Shown here: piece by piece, positions 25,635 to 34,145 of the stretch
Layout: each line of letters opens with the position of its first letter
Numbering within the stretch: position 1 is the first letter of the stretch
Assembly: GCA_937925515.1 (NCBI GenBank)
Contig: CALALP010000059.1
Location: 1-51,750 of the forward strand
Length of the DNA stretch: 51,750 bases
Reading direction: 5' to 3'
DNA from: an uncultured Lachnoanaerobaculum sp.
GTDB lineage: Bacteria; Bacillota; Clostridia; Lachnospirales; Lachnospiraceae
Translations under genes and position numbers: made by a program
Notes under the pieces: model-generated
Seen by the model: the letters and a program-made list of their open reading frames with translations, nothing else
Database searches by the model: none
What the model was told of the DNA's origin: nothing

Positions 25635-25671
25635 GCCGTATTTATACGGCTTTGGGCGTTTCGCAAACGCC
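25635..25671. terminator. Tandem hairpins at the right end of the insertion sequence
   Basis: GCCGTA/TACGGC (25635-25650) and GGCGTTT/AAACGCC with a CGC loop (25655-25671). On the minus strand the first is followed by a short T run, giving a terminator that shields the transposase from outside promoters. Confidence 0.55.
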
Positions 25672-25701
25672 TATTTATAAGGATATAAGATAGGAGGAGT
25701 T

Positions 25702-25998
25702 ATGTTAAAACATATAGTTATGTGGAATATAAATGAGGAAGTTTTAGACAAGGAGAGTTTAAAAGAGAAAATAAAGAGTGAGCTTGAGGTACTTAAAAAA
25801 GAAATTCCCCAGATACAGTCTATAAAGCTTATTACAAAGCTTGAAGACAGCAGTACACATGATATTGCACTTATATCAGAGTTTTTAAATAAGGAAGATT
25901 TAAAAACTTATGCAAATCATCCTAAACATGTGAAGGTAGGAAAAGAACTTATAGCTCCATATTGTAAAAATAGATGTTGTATTGATTTCTTTGAGTAA
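25702..25998 (+). CDS. Dabb (stress-responsive A/B barrel) domain protein
   Basis: A 98-residue single-domain protein of the Dabb family (ferredoxin-like fold, usually dimeric). It begins MLKHIVMWNINEEV and has the conserved LKTYANHPKHVKVGKELIAP segment with the typical HP-H pattern. TAGGAGGAG lies ahead of the ATG. The biochemical role of bacterial stand-alone Dabb proteins is unsettled. Its ribosome binding site lies only some 20 bases beyond the insertion-sequence end, so its original promoter was probably displaced. Confidence 0.85.
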   Translation: MLKHIVMWNINEEVLDKESLKEKIKSELEVLKKEIPQIQSIKLITKLEDSSTHDIALISEFLNKEDLKTYANHPKHVKVGKELIAPYCKNRCCIDFFE

Positions 25999-26019
25999 GA
26001 TGTATTATTAATTATTTAA

Positions 26020-26130
26020 AGAGCTGTTGTAAAACGACAAAGTTGTATTTATTCATTATTAAATGGGACTTGTCCCCCCCCATGGGGGGACAAGTCCCAT
26101 TTAGCATATAGATAGATATTTTCAGCCTCT
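26020..26130. repeat. Dispersed palindromic repeat, copy C
   Basis: GAGCTGTTGTAAAA (from about 26020) is followed by a palindrome at 26061-26102. Its 19-base arms (AAATGGGACTTGTCCCCCC and complement) are followed by the flank ATAGATAGATATTTT...AGCCTCT shared with copy A. It lies between two convergent genes, so it probably serves both as a terminator. Confidence 0.75.
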
Positions 26131-26139
26131 TAAAAATAT

Positions 26140-27492
26140 CTAATCACGTCTATTTTCCTTAGTTCTTGAAATCATATCTTCCATCATTTCAGGGTTTATA
26201 GCACCACTTGCATATCCAAAAATATTACCATCTGTATTAATCATAAATGTAGTAGGAAATGCCTGTATACCATATTCAAAGAAAGATTGAGCTGTATCGT
26301 CCATTACTACCGGATAGGTATATCCATTATCTGAAAGGAATTTTGAAATTCCCTCTATATCTTTTTCATTTCCCATATTAGGAGCAGCAATTCCAAGTAC
26401 AATCACATCGCCTTTATTTTCGCCGTATTTCTCATATAAAGCTTGAATATCCGGCATTTCTGCTCTACAAGGAGGACACCATGTAGCCCAAAAGTTTAGA
26501 AATACAACTTTTCCTTTGTAATCAGATAACTTGTGAATATTACCGTTTTGGTCTTTAAGCACAAAGTCTGTTGCAGGAAAAACTTGAGGTTGTGCTTGAG
26601 TTTCTGTTTTTGAAGTATCAGTATCTTTATGTGTTGTAGCTGTTTGATTTCTTTCTTTACTTTCAGCGGCAGAAGTACTTTCAGCATTTTCTGCTTTACT
26701 TTCATTTTTTGCAACTTCTGTAGTTTCTTGAACAGTTTCATTAGTAGTTTCCTTAGTAGACTCATCTGCAGTCTTATTATTTGAAAGACCTGTTTTTGCA
26801 ACAGAGGTAAATGTTAGTATTCCCATAAATATGAGAAGAACACCTCCAAGTTTTGCTGTATACTTAAGTAAATTCATTCTTGTTCTAAAGAAGTTAAGCA
26901 CTTCAGCAGTGAAGATTCCTGTTATAAGGAATGGAATTATAAATCCAAGTATATAAACAGTTATAAGGAAGAATCCTGTTGCAGAACTTTGTGAAGATGC
27001 TGCCATTGAAAGCACTGAGGTCATACTTGGGCCAAGGCAAGGAGTCCAAGCAAAGCTAAAGGTAAAGCCTAATATAAATGCTGAAACAGGGCTTGAACTT
27101 ATCTTATTAATATCAAGTGGTAATCTTCTTTCTCTTTCAATTCCTAAAATACGTTTAAATACTCCTAATTGATAAAGTCCAAAAAATAACATTAACAATG
27201 AACTTATAATTGCAAGTATATTTTTATGCTTAGTTAGAATACTTCCTAAACTTGTGAACACAAAGCCAAGTAAATAAAAAGTAGTGCTTATACCAAGTAT
27301 AAAGCTTAAAGTATTTATAAATGTTTTTCCTCTAGGATATGTAACTTCTCCATTTGAGTTTGTGCTGTTACTTCCTGCAAAAAAACCTAGATAAACAGGT
27401 AATAGAGGTAGTACACAAGGGGATAAAAAGCTTAATATACCTTGTAAAAAAACAGTAAGTGCTGAAATATCAGTACCAAAATTAAATGCCAT
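26140..27492 (-). CDS. CcdA-like membrane protein fused to a TlpA/ResA-like thioredoxin domain
   Basis: A 450-residue fusion that moves reducing power across the membrane. Residues about 1-230 form a CcdA/DsbD-beta domain with several membrane helices (LSPCVLPLLP and FAWTPCLGPS carry the two redox cysteines). A 60-residue Glu/Thr/Ser-rich linker follows, then an extracytoplasmic redoxin domain with WATWCPPC (Cys339, Cys342) and cis-Pro FPTTF. Of two in-frame ATGs, the second (27492) has the right distance to AAGGAG. It overlaps the Rrf2 gene by 11 bases, so translation is coupled. Its client is unknown. Confidence 0.9.
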   Translation of the reverse strand: MAFNFGTDISALTVFLQGILSFLSPCVLPLLPVYLGFFAGSNSTNSNGEVTYPRGKTFINTLSFILGISTTFYLLGFVFTSLGSILTKHKNILAIISSLLMLFFGLYQLGVFKRILGIERERRLPLDINKISSSPVSAFILGFTFSFAWTPCLGPSMTSVLSMAASSQSSATGFFLITVYILGFIIPFLITGIFTAEVLNFFRTRMNLLKYTAKLGGVLLIFMGILTFTSVAKTGLSNNKTADESTKETTNETVQETTEVAKNESKAENAESTSAAESKERNQTATTHKDTDTSKTETQAQPQVFPATDFVLKDQNGNIHKLSDYKGKVVFLNFWATWCPPCRAEMPDIQALYEKYGENKGDVIVLGIAAPNMGNEKDIEGISKFLSDNGYTYPVVMDDTAQSFFEYGIQAFPTTFMINTDGNIFGYASGAINPEMMEDMISRTKENRRD

Positions 27493-27910
27493 TTTCATTC
27501 TCCTTAAATATCTTTTTTTCTATATTTGCTATGCTTAGCTGAGATAATTTCTCTTTGCATACATTATCAAGTGATAACACAATGTCATCAAATATATCTG
27601 CCATTCCGGAGGATATAAGACATTCCAAGGAATGGTTTCCACTTCTCCATTTTACATCTACAAATTTAGTTGACAGAGCCTGTGAAACTGTCAGTAAGGA
27701 GATATCCTCAAGATTTTCATTATATAAATAACCTCCCTCTGTCCCCTCCTTAGTAGATATAAGTTCTGCCTTATTTAGTTTTGACATAACCTTTCTTATG
27801 CGAGCAGAATTAGTACATACATTTTTTGCAAGTTCTTCACTTGAAATTTTAGCCTTTTTGTGTTTCAAATAGACTAGAGCATGAACTGCAACAACAAAAT
27901 CACTGTTCAT
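27482..27910 (-). CDS. Rrf2 family transcriptional regulator
   Basis: A 142-residue winged-helix regulator. The helix-turn-helix is at about 22-48 (ISSEELAKNVCTNSARIRKVMSKL), followed by the wing KEGTEGGYLY. Cysteines are at 32, 97 and 118, not in the close triplet used by Fe-S Rrf2 proteins such as IscR, so a thiol switch like that of YwnA/CymR-type relatives is more likely. It leads a two-gene operon with the CcdA-TlpA fusion. A perfect palindrome lies in its promoter. I infer that it controls the redox protein in response to thiol stress. Confidence 0.85.
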   Translation of the reverse strand: MNSDFVVAVHALVYLKHKKAKISSEELAKNVCTNSARIRKVMSKLNKAELISTKEGTEGGYLYNENLEDISLLTVSQALSTKFVDVKWRSGNHSLECLISSGMADIFDDIVLSLDNVCKEKLSQLSIANIEKKIFKENENGI

Positions 27911-27970
27911 AAAAATCTCCTACTTTTATGATTAATAACAAGAGGGCAAAATTAAATTGTTATCAAATGT

Positions 27971-27999
27971 ATATTAAATGATTACAGTTTAACTGTCAA
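27971..27999 (-). promoter_or_regulatory. Promoter of the Rrf2 operon with a palindrome in the spacer
   Basis: On the minus strand: TTGACA (27999-27994), 17 bases, TAATAT (27976-27971). The 13-base palindrome ACAGTTTAACTGT (27984-27996) overlaps the -35 box and the spacer, a classic place for a repressor site. Binding by the adjacent Rrf2 protein is inference. Confidence 0.7.
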
Positions 28000-28035
28000 G
28001 TGTTTTTAATTTTGTTTTTCATTGAAAAAGTTTGC

Positions 28036-28064
28036 TTTACAGATAAATAAAGCTATTGTATGAT
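28036..28064 (+). promoter_or_regulatory. Promoter of tmcAL
   Basis: TTTACA (28036-28041), 17 bases, TATGAT (28059-28064), 45 bases before the start codon. Divergent from the Rrf2 promoter. Confidence 0.6.
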
Positions 28065-28108
28065 TTGATTAAGTTGCAAGTGTAGACAAATAGAAGAATG
28101 AGGAAAGC

Positions 28109-29365
28109 ATGAAAAATATATTAGGAATAATAGCTGAATATAATCCATATCATAATGGTCATAGATACCAAATGGAGGAGGCAGGTATTATTGCAAAGGC
28201 AGATTATGTAGTGGCACTTATAAGTGGTCATTTTGTGCAAAGGGGAGAACCTGCGATTTATGATACCTATACTAGAGCAGAAATGGCACTTTTATCAGGT
28301 GCTGACGCTGTATTTGAGATACCTGTACCTTTTTCAACTTCAAGTGCTGAAGATTTTGCATCTTATGGAGTGGCTTTATTAAGTTCACTTGGAATACAAA
28401 ACTTTTCTTTTGGAACTGAAAATGCCTCAGTAGGAGAGCTTTTTAAAATTGCAGAGATTTTAGTAAATGAAACAGACAGCTTTAAGTCTGTTTTAAAGGA
28501 AATGCTTATACTTGGAAATACCTACCCACAAGCTAGAATGTCTGCTGTAATAAATGAGTTAAGGCGTAATGGGGCAGGAGATATTGAGATAACAAGAGCA
28601 AAGGAACTTTTATCAAGCCCTAATAATATTTTGGGCATTGAATATATGAAAGCAAAATATATTTTTAGAACCCCTATAAAAGCATTTGCAATCCCAAGGA
28701 GAGGTTCAGGCTATCATGACAAAGAGATGAACCTAAGTTTTGCCTCTGCAACAGGAATTAGAAATCATATATTTTCCTCAGGCAATCTAAGAGCAATACA
28801 AAATTATGTACCGAATGCTGTATTTGATTTAATGCTTGAAAAAGGAACTGTATCTGCTGATGATATAACAGGAATAATTTTAAGAAGAGTATTAAATCTA
28901 ATTCATGATAATGTTGATTTAGAGGAATTTTCAGATGTTTCTGCTGATTTGGCAAGGAGAATAATTACAAGTATAAAATCAATGTCAAGTTATGAGGAAC
29001 TTGTAAATTTGATTAAAACAAAACATTATACTTATACTAGAGTTTCAAGGGCTTTGTGTCATGTACTGCTTGGAATAAAAGAAAAAGACATGAATTACTA
29101 CAAAGAGGGCAGAATAGCACCTTATGCAAGGCTTATAGGTTTTAGGAGAGAGTCGGCAGAACTTTTATCACAGTTAAAGTTTACTTCTTCAGTTCCTATT
29201 ATTAGTAAAATGGCTGATGCAAGTGAGATACTTTCAGACAAACCTGCTGCACTTGCACTTTTAATGGAAGAGGCACATGCAGCCGAAATATATAATTCAA
29301 TTTATTTTGACAAATATAAGATAGAATTACCTAATTTGTATACAAGGCAGATAGTTATAGTGTAA
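28109..29365 (+). CDS. tmcAL: tRNA(Met) cytidine acetate ligase TmcAL
   Basis: Uses acetate and ATP to acetylate C34 of elongator tRNA-Met. The 418 residues have the family length. The N-terminal nucleotidyltransferase motif reads IIAEYNPYHNGHRYQ (residues 7-21), with ISGHFVQRGEPAIYDTYTRAEMAL next, both hallmarks of the YlbM/TmcAL family. GAGGAAAG lies before the ATG. It stands alone; a 716-base region without a protein gene follows. Confidence 0.93.
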   Translation: MKNILGIIAEYNPYHNGHRYQMEEAGIIAKADYVVALISGHFVQRGEPAIYDTYTRAEMALLSGADAVFEIPVPFSTSSAEDFASYGVALLSSLGIQNFSFGTENASVGELFKIAEILVNETDSFKSVLKEMLILGNTYPQARMSAVINELRRNGAGDIEITRAKELLSSPNNILGIEYMKAKYIFRTPIKAFAIPRRGSGYHDKEMNLSFASATGIRNHIFSSGNLRAIQNYVPNAVFDLMLEKGTVSADDITGIILRRVLNLIHDNVDLEEFSDVSADLARRIITSIKSMSSYEELVNLIKTKHYTYTRVSRALCHVLLGIKEKDMNYYKEGRIAPYARLIGFRRESAELLSQLKFTSSVPIISKMADASEILSDKPAALALLMEEAHAAEIYNSIYFDKYKIELPNLYTRQIVIV

Positions 29366-29519
29366 TTAGAGAATAACTTAGTACAATAGCACAAATATAA
29401 AACTCTTATATAATTTATAATTGCTATAAATATAGTATTAATGTATACAAATTAATACTTATAATTAAATTTATGCAACTTGAATTAGATTTTACACAAT
29501 TTAAACTCTTAAAATTACA

Positions 29520-29548
29520 TTGACAAGTTATTTTTGACAACATATAAT
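29520..29548 (+). promoter_or_regulatory. Orphan consensus promoter
   Basis: TTGACA (29520-29525), 17 bases, TATAAT (29543-29548). No reading frame follows it, but about 180 bases further there is a strong hairpin. It is the promoter of the candidate RNA below. Confidence 0.85.
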
Positions 29549-29554
29549 CCTAGT

Positions 29555-29760
29555 ATATTTAAGGAAAAATGTAATCGATTTAATATAAGTTGAGTTTATA
29601 AAGGAACAATTAGACGGAATTAAAAAGCAAGCCGAAGATTTCTTAAAGTTCATCTAATATATTGGGGCTTGCGTTAAAGACGCTAGGACAGAAATTTCAG
29701 ATTTCTCATTTAATATTTCCTATCTGGGGACTCCTCGCCAATGGCGAGGAGTCCCTATTT
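29555..29760 (+). ncRNA. Candidate non-coding RNA of about 200 nucleotides
   Basis: The region runs from the orphan promoter to the hairpin GGGACTCCTCGCC/GGCGAGGAGTCCC (29727-29755) followed by TATTTT. Pairings visible in the transcript: AGGAAA+AATG (29562-29571) with CATT+TTTCCT (29707-29721) as a closing stem; AAGCAAGCC (29616-29634 region) with GGCTTGCGTT (29665-29676 region); GCGT/ACGC. The size and closing-stem plan would fit 6S RNA, but I see no decisive conserved motif. Part of the middle (TATTGGGGCTTGCGTTAAA) resembles the dispersed repeat at 39964-39980. Confidence 0.45.
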
Positions 29761-29824
29761 TGTAATATGCCAATAGACTTTTAAGTAATTACTATAAATA
29801 GATTTGTTAAAAAATATCTTTATA

Positions 29825-29940
29825 TATGTGATTTATCCTCCGTAGGGGGACAAATCACATAAGAGGAAATCTTTAAACTAGCAAATATGGCTTTTTCTAT
29901 AAAAACAAAGATAGAAATAGCTGTATTATAAACTTAAACT
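29825..29940 (-). repeat. Dispersed palindromic repeat, copy D (reverse orientation)
   Basis: Palindrome at 29825-29861 (TATGTGATTT-TCC...GGGGGACAAATCACATA) with two changes in the left arm. Read on the minus strand, the following bases give ATATTTGCTAGTTTAAAGATTTCC, matching the module beside copies B and F, so this copy is inverted relative to them. The rest of 29366-30007 shows only the candidate RNA and AT-rich sequence. Confidence 0.6.
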
Positions 29941-30007
29941 TTTCATAATATTTTTAGATTATCAAGATATTTTCGATAAAAGTTGTTATACTTGAGAATA
30001 GTTTTGC

Positions 30008-30036
30008 TTGCATAAAACCAAAACATAAACTATAAT
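30008..30036 (+). promoter_or_regulatory. Promoter of potABCD
   Basis: TTGCAT (30008-30013), 17 bases, TATAAT (30031-30036), 45 bases before potA. Confidence 0.7.
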
Positions 30037-30081
30037 ACATAAAACATATAAAACCACCGACAAAATAGGGAATAAGAGAAA

Positions 30082-31182
30082 ATGAGGAAATCAATATTAA
30101 ATTTAAAAGGAATTAAGAAACATTTTGAGGACACTGATGTTTTAAAAGGCTTTAATTTAGAGGTTTATGAGGGAGAGTTTATAACTCTTTTAGGCTCTTC
30201 AGGTTGTGGAAAAACAACTACTTTACGAATAATTGCAGGGCTTGAAACTCCTGATGAGGGTAAAGTATTTTTGGCAGGAGAAGATGTTACAGAAAAAGCT
30301 GCAAACAAAAGAGATGTTAATACAGTTTTTCAAAATTATGCATTATTTCCACACATGAATGTATACAAAAATATAGCCTATGGACTTGTGATTAAAAAAG
30401 TTGACAAAAAAGAAATTAAAGAAAGAGTTACTAAAATGCTTGATTTAGTACAGTTGTCAGGTTTTGAAAAAAGAATGCCTGCTGAAATGAGTGGTGGGCA
30501 AAGGCAAAGAGTGGCAATAGCAAGGGCACTTATAAATAATCCAAAGGTACTGTTACTTGATGAACCACTTGGAGCTTTGGATTTGCAACTTCGTAGACAA
30601 ATGCAGTTTGAACTTAAAAGACTTCAAAAAAGTTTGGGAACTACATTTATATACATTACACATGACCAAGAAGAGGCAATGAATATGTCAGATAGAATAA
30701 TTGTAATGAGGGACGGCATTATTGACCAAGACGGAAGTCCTGACGATATATATTACTCTCCACTTACTTCTTATACTGCAAAATTTGTAGGTAATGCAAA
30801 TGTTTTGCTAGGTAGTGTTAGTGAAATTTTTGAAGATTACATTTTAGTTAAAAGTAATGAGGGAAGTTTTTTTTGTAAGAAAGATAACTATCCATTAGAA
30901 AAAAATCAAAATGTAAGTGTTGCTGTCAGAGGAGAGAATATTGAAATTTTAGGTACAGAATCTAAAATAGAAAAAAAAGAGGGAAATTTACTAGGAGAAA
31001 TTATAGAAAAAAGTTATGTAGGTGGAATGCTTAGGATTGTTGTAAGACTTTTTAGTGATGAGGAAATAGTCATAAGTAGGCATGGCTTTACATTTCCATA
31101 CAATTTAGGAGAAAAGGTATATATAAGTTGGAAACCTGAGCATGGAATAATGGTAGATAGGAGAAAAGATGAAAAAAAATAA
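30082..31182 (+). CDS. potA: Spermidine/putrescine ABC transporter ATP-binding protein
   Basis: ATPase that powers polyamine import. 366 residues: Walker A GSSGCGKT at 38-45, Q-loop region VFQNYALFPHM, signature MSGGQRQRVAIARAL near 146-160, Walker B VLLLDEPLGALD, H-loop ITHDQEEA, and a C-terminal TOBE domain (about 235-355). The ribosome binding site is weak. potB overlaps its end by 14 bases. The order potABCD is the standard polyamine operon. Confidence 0.94.
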   Translation: MRKSILNLKGIKKHFEDTDVLKGFNLEVYEGEFITLLGSSGCGKTTTLRIIAGLETPDEGKVFLAGEDVTEKAANKRDVNTVFQNYALFPHMNVYKNIAYGLVIKKVDKKEIKERVTKMLDLVQLSGFEKRMPAEMSGGQRQRVAIARALINNPKVLLLDEPLGALDLQLRRQMQFELKRLQKSLGTTFIYITHDQEEAMNMSDRIIVMRDGIIDQDGSPDDIYYSPLTSYTAKFVGNANVLLGSVSEIFEDYILVKSNEGSFFCKKDNYPLEKNQNVSVAVRGENIEILGTESKIEKKEGNLLGEIIEKSYVGGMLRIVVRLFSDEEIVISRHGFTFPYNLGEKVYISWKPEHGIMVDRRKDEKK

Positions 31183-32017
31183 TTGGTATCTATGTTTGAT
31201 TCCACTATATCTATTTACATTATTATTTATACTAGGACCTCTTGTATATATGTTTGTGCTTAGTTTTGCAACTAGAAATAGAGATTTTGGAATAGTTTGG
31301 GGATTTTCACTTGAAAATTTTATAAAGATGTTTGATCCGATATATGTAAATTCTTATATACAGTCATTTAAGGTAGCATTTTCAACAACTATTTTAGTGG
31401 CTCTTATAGGCTATCCTTTTGGGTATATTATGGCGAAAATGTCAAAAAGGGGACAGAGAATACTTATGCTTTTGATAATGATACCCTTTTGGACAAGCTC
31501 ACTTATAAGAATCTATGGTTGGATTATAATTTTACAGGTTAAAGGAATTGTAAATACAATTCTTTTAGGTCTAGGCATTATTTCAGAACCACTTAAAATA
31601 CTTTATTCATATCCTGCTGTTTTAATTGGAATGGTTTATGCATTACTTCCATTTATGATACTTTCAGTATATTCAAGTGTTGAGAAAATGGATTGGTCGC
31701 TTGTAGAGGCGGCAAAGGATTTAGGAGCAAGTCCATTTCATGCATTTATGACAATAACTCTTAAATTAACCTTACCGGGGCTTTTATCAGGGGTAATTTT
31801 AACATTTATACCGTCTATGGGATTATTTTTTATAAGTGATATATTAGGTGGAAATAAGATTGTGTTAGTAGGTTCACTTATCCAAGACCAACTTACAAGG
31901 TCAGGAAATTGGCCTTTTGCAGCGGCACTTTCTCTAGTGCTTATGATATTTACAAGTCTTATGATATATATTTATAGAAGTGTAACCCATGTAAAGGATT
32001 TGGAGGGAGTATTTTAG
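31169..32017 (+). CDS. potB: Spermidine/putrescine ABC transporter permease PotB
   Basis: A 282-residue permease with six predicted membrane helices, the first at about 7-30. The EAA loop reads VEAAKDLGASPFHAFMTITLKLTLPG. AGGAG inside the end of potA (31160-31164) sets the start. potC begins at the base after its stop. Confidence 0.93.
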   Translation: MKKNNWYLCLIPLYLFTLLFILGPLVYMFVLSFATRNRDFGIVWGFSLENFIKMFDPIYVNSYIQSFKVAFSTTILVALIGYPFGYIMAKMSKRGQRILMLLIMIPFWTSSLIRIYGWIIILQVKGIVNTILLGLGIISEPLKILYSYPAVLIGMVYALLPFMILSVYSSVEKMDWSLVEAAKDLGASPFHAFMTITLKLTLPGLLSGVILTFIPSMGLFFISDILGGNKIVLVGSLIQDQLTRSGNWPFAAALSLVLMIFTSLMIYIYRSVTHVKDLEGVF

Positions 32018-32803
32018 ATGAAAAAAATAAAATGGTCAATGTTATATATTGTAATTATACTTTTTATAACCTATCTTCCTCTATTTTTAGTAGTTTTGTT
32101 TTCATTTAATGAGTCAAAACTTACAGTTGAATTTACAAGTTTTTCATTAAAATGGTATAAGCAATTATTTTCAAATGGAGAATTAAGGGAGGCATTAATC
32201 AATTCTCTAATACTTGGAGGAGTGAGTGTTTTAGTTTCAGCTGTTATAGGCACTCTAGGAGCAATAGGCTTAGTAAGAGCCAATTTTAAGTTTAAGGGTA
32301 TATTTGAATACCTTACCAATGTTCCTATAATGGTACCTGAAATAATACTTGGAATGGTATTTATGGCATTTTTTTCACTTATAAAATTACCATTTGGAAT
32401 GGTTACATTAGTAATTGCACACACAAGTTTTTGTATTCCATATATACTTATGACTGTTAGAGCAAGGCTTGTAAGCATTGATAAGTCTTTGGAAGAGGCA
32501 GCTTATGATTTAGGAGCATCACAAAAAAGGATATTTTTTGATATAACAGTACCACTTATAATGCCTGCGATAATTTCAGGTTGTATACTTGCATTTGCAA
32601 TGTCATTTGATGATGTGGTTATAAGCATTTTTGTAAATAGCCCAAAGTCAAATACATTACCTATAAAAATCTATACACAACTTAAAACAGGAGTTACACC
32701 TGAAATAAATGCTTTATGTACTGTTATTTTGATAGTTGTTATATTTATATTAGTTTTTGGAGAGATTTTGGTTACCAAAAAAGATAAGCAAAATCTTATG
32801 TAA
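32018..32803 (+). CDS. potC: Spermidine/putrescine ABC transporter permease PotC
   Basis: A 261-residue permease partner of PotB with six membrane helices and EAA loop LEEAAYDLGASQKRIFFDITVPLIMP. GGAGGGAG before the stop of potB is its ribosome binding site. The TM segment near 85-110 (YLTNVPIMVPEIILGMVFMAFF) has the conserved PotC pattern. Confidence 0.93.
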   Translation: MKKIKWSMLYIVIILFITYLPLFLVVLFSFNESKLTVEFTSFSLKWYKQLFSNGELREALINSLILGGVSVLVSAVIGTLGAIGLVRANFKFKGIFEYLTNVPIMVPEIILGMVFMAFFSLIKLPFGMVTLVIAHTSFCIPYILMTVRARLVSIDKSLEEAAYDLGASQKRIFFDITVPLIMPAIISGCILAFAMSFDDVVISIFVNSPKSNTLPIKIYTQLKTGVTPEINALCTVILIVVIFILVFGEILVTKKDKQNLM

Positions 32804-32828
32804 AAAAATATATCAAAGGAGGAGTTTT

Positions 32829-33869
32829 ATGAAAAAGATATTAGCAACTTTAAGTTTAGCATTACTTACATTTTCACTTACTGCTTGTGGAGGAAACTCT
32901 GCAAAAACTTCAGAAAATAAGGAGTTAGTACTATTTACATGGGAAAATATGTTTCCGAAAGATGTACTTGAAGATTTTACAAAAGAAACAGGAATTAAAA
33001 TTGTTTATTCAAATTTTGATACAGATGAAACAATGCTTGAGAAATTAAAGCAAGCACAGGGTGGAACTTATGACCTTGTAATTGCAGATGACTATATTAT
33101 AGAGCAGGCTGTAAAGGCAAATTTAGTTAAGGAAATAGATAAAAATGCAGTAATTAATTTTAAAAATATAAATCCTATTTATCAAGGTCAGTTCTATGAC
33201 CCTGATAATAAGTATACAGTTCCTTATGGTGCAGGTATACCACTTATTGTTTATAATCCAAAGGAAGTGAATATTGAAATAGATGAATATAAGGATTTAT
33301 GGGATTCATCTTTAAAAGGAAGTATTGCACTTACAGCAAATTATAGAGTTATAAATGGTATTACACTTTTATCAATGGGTAAATCTATGAATGAGGAAGA
33401 TGTAAATGTTATAAATGAGGCAGGTAAAAAACTCTTAGAACTTGCTCCAAATGTAAGGCTTATACAAGATGATAATACCCAAAATTCACTATTAAATGGA
33501 GAGGCAAAAGTTGCATTTTTATATACTTCTCAAGTTAATCAGGCATTAGCACAAAATCCTGACCTTAAGGCTGTTTATCCTAAAGAGGGGCTTGGTTTTG
33601 GAATAATGGGAGCATTTATACCAAGTAAAGCTCCAAATATAGATGCGGCAAATAAGTTTTTAAATTATATTTTACAACCTGAAGTATCAGCTAAATGTTC
33701 AAACTTTATAGGATATTACTCTACAAATAAAGAGGCTGATTCCTTGGTTAATCCGAATTTAGTAGTTCCTGATTCTGTTAAGAGTGGAGAGATTATACAA
33801 AATGTAAGCATAGAGGCAGATGAGGCCTACAATAAAAATTGGACTGAGTTTAAATCTGCAACTGAATAG
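32829..33869 (+). CDS. potD: Spermidine/putrescine-binding lipoprotein PotD
   Basis: A 346-residue extracellular binding lipoprotein. The signal peptide ends in SLTAC with Cys20 lipidated. The mature region opens with ELVLFTWENMFPKDVLEDFTKETG, the usual PotD/PotF start, in which Trp-Glu contacts the polyamine. AAAGGAGGAG directly precedes the ATG at 32829. A longer frame starting at 32757 overlaps potC and would bury the signal peptide, so I reject it. It is the last gene of potABCD and is followed by a strong two-way terminator. Confidence 0.94.
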   Translation: MKKILATLSLALLTFSLTACGGNSAKTSENKELVLFTWENMFPKDVLEDFTKETGIKIVYSNFDTDETMLEKLKQAQGGTYDLVIADDYIIEQAVKANLVKEIDKNAVINFKNINPIYQGQFYDPDNKYTVPYGAGIPLIVYNPKEVNIEIDEYKDLWDSSLKGSIALTANYRVINGITLLSMGKSMNEEDVNVINEAGKKLLELAPNVRLIQDDNTQNSLLNGEAKVAFLYTSQVNQALAQNPDLKAVYPKEGLGFGIMGAFIPSKAPNIDAANKFLNYILQPEVSAKCSNFIGYYSTNKEADSLVNPNLVVPDSVKSGEIIQNVSIEADEAYNKNWTEFKSATE

Positions 33870-33875
33870 TATAAA

Positions 33876-33910
33876 TAGGGGGTGTCCACTATCTTAGTGG
33901 ACACCCCCTA
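33876..33910. terminator. Bidirectional terminator between potD and rpsU
   Basis: Perfect 16-base arms TAGGGGGTGTCCACTA/TAGTGGACACCCCCTA with a TCT loop, placed between convergent genes. T-rich bases follow on both strands. The style (GC-rich stem with a GTCC core) recalls the dispersed palindromes. Confidence 0.85.
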
Positions 33911-33926
33911 TACTTACTCTTTGAGA

Positions 33927-34103
33927 TTAGTTAAATTTACGTTTTCTAGCAGCTTCTGACTTCTTTTTACGTCTTACACTTGGCTTTTCGTAATGTTCTC
34001 TTTTACGAATTTCCTGCTGAATACCTGCCTTAGCACAATTTCTTTTAAATCTTCTAAGTGCACTGTCAAGACTTTCGTTCTCTTTAACAATCACGTTTGA
34101 CAT
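33927..34103 (-). CDS. rpsU: Ribosomal protein bS21
   Basis: A 58-residue, highly basic protein of the small subunit, reading MSNVIVKENESLDSALRRFKR and ending in RRKKKSEAARKRKFN. The ATG at 34103 lies at normal distance from AAGGGGGG; an upstream in-frame TTG would add three residues and is unlikely. It has its own promoter. GatB/YqeY and dnaG, frequent neighbours elsewhere, are absent. Confidence 0.96.
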   Translation of the reverse strand: MSNVIVKENESLDSALRRFKRNCAKAGIQQEIRKREHYEKPSVRRKKKSEAARKRKFN

Positions 34104-34145
34104 CGAATCCAACCCCCCTTCAATCGTGAAGTATAAATCTTACTA

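Larger units (their letters stand above)
24850..25671 (-). mobile_element. Decayed insertion sequence with internal deletion
   Basis: About 820 bases holding a minus-strand transposase remnant. Short inverted sequences TTGCGAAAC (24850-24858) and GTTTCGCAA (25658-25666) may be parts of the terminal repeats; no target duplication is evident. The right end carries two tight hairpins (25635-25650 and 25655-25671) that would block transcription from outside, as is common in insertion sequences. Exact ends are uncertain. Confidence 0.6.

Noticed and set aside
29555..29760. SRP RNA, tmRNA or RNase P RNA in the gene-free region
   Set aside because: None of the signature sequences of these RNAs is visible; only a generic candidate RNA is supported.
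32757..32828. 24-codon N-terminal extension of potD
   Set aside because: It overlaps the end of potC and would place charged residues before the lipoprotein signal; the ATG at 32829 has a strong binding site.
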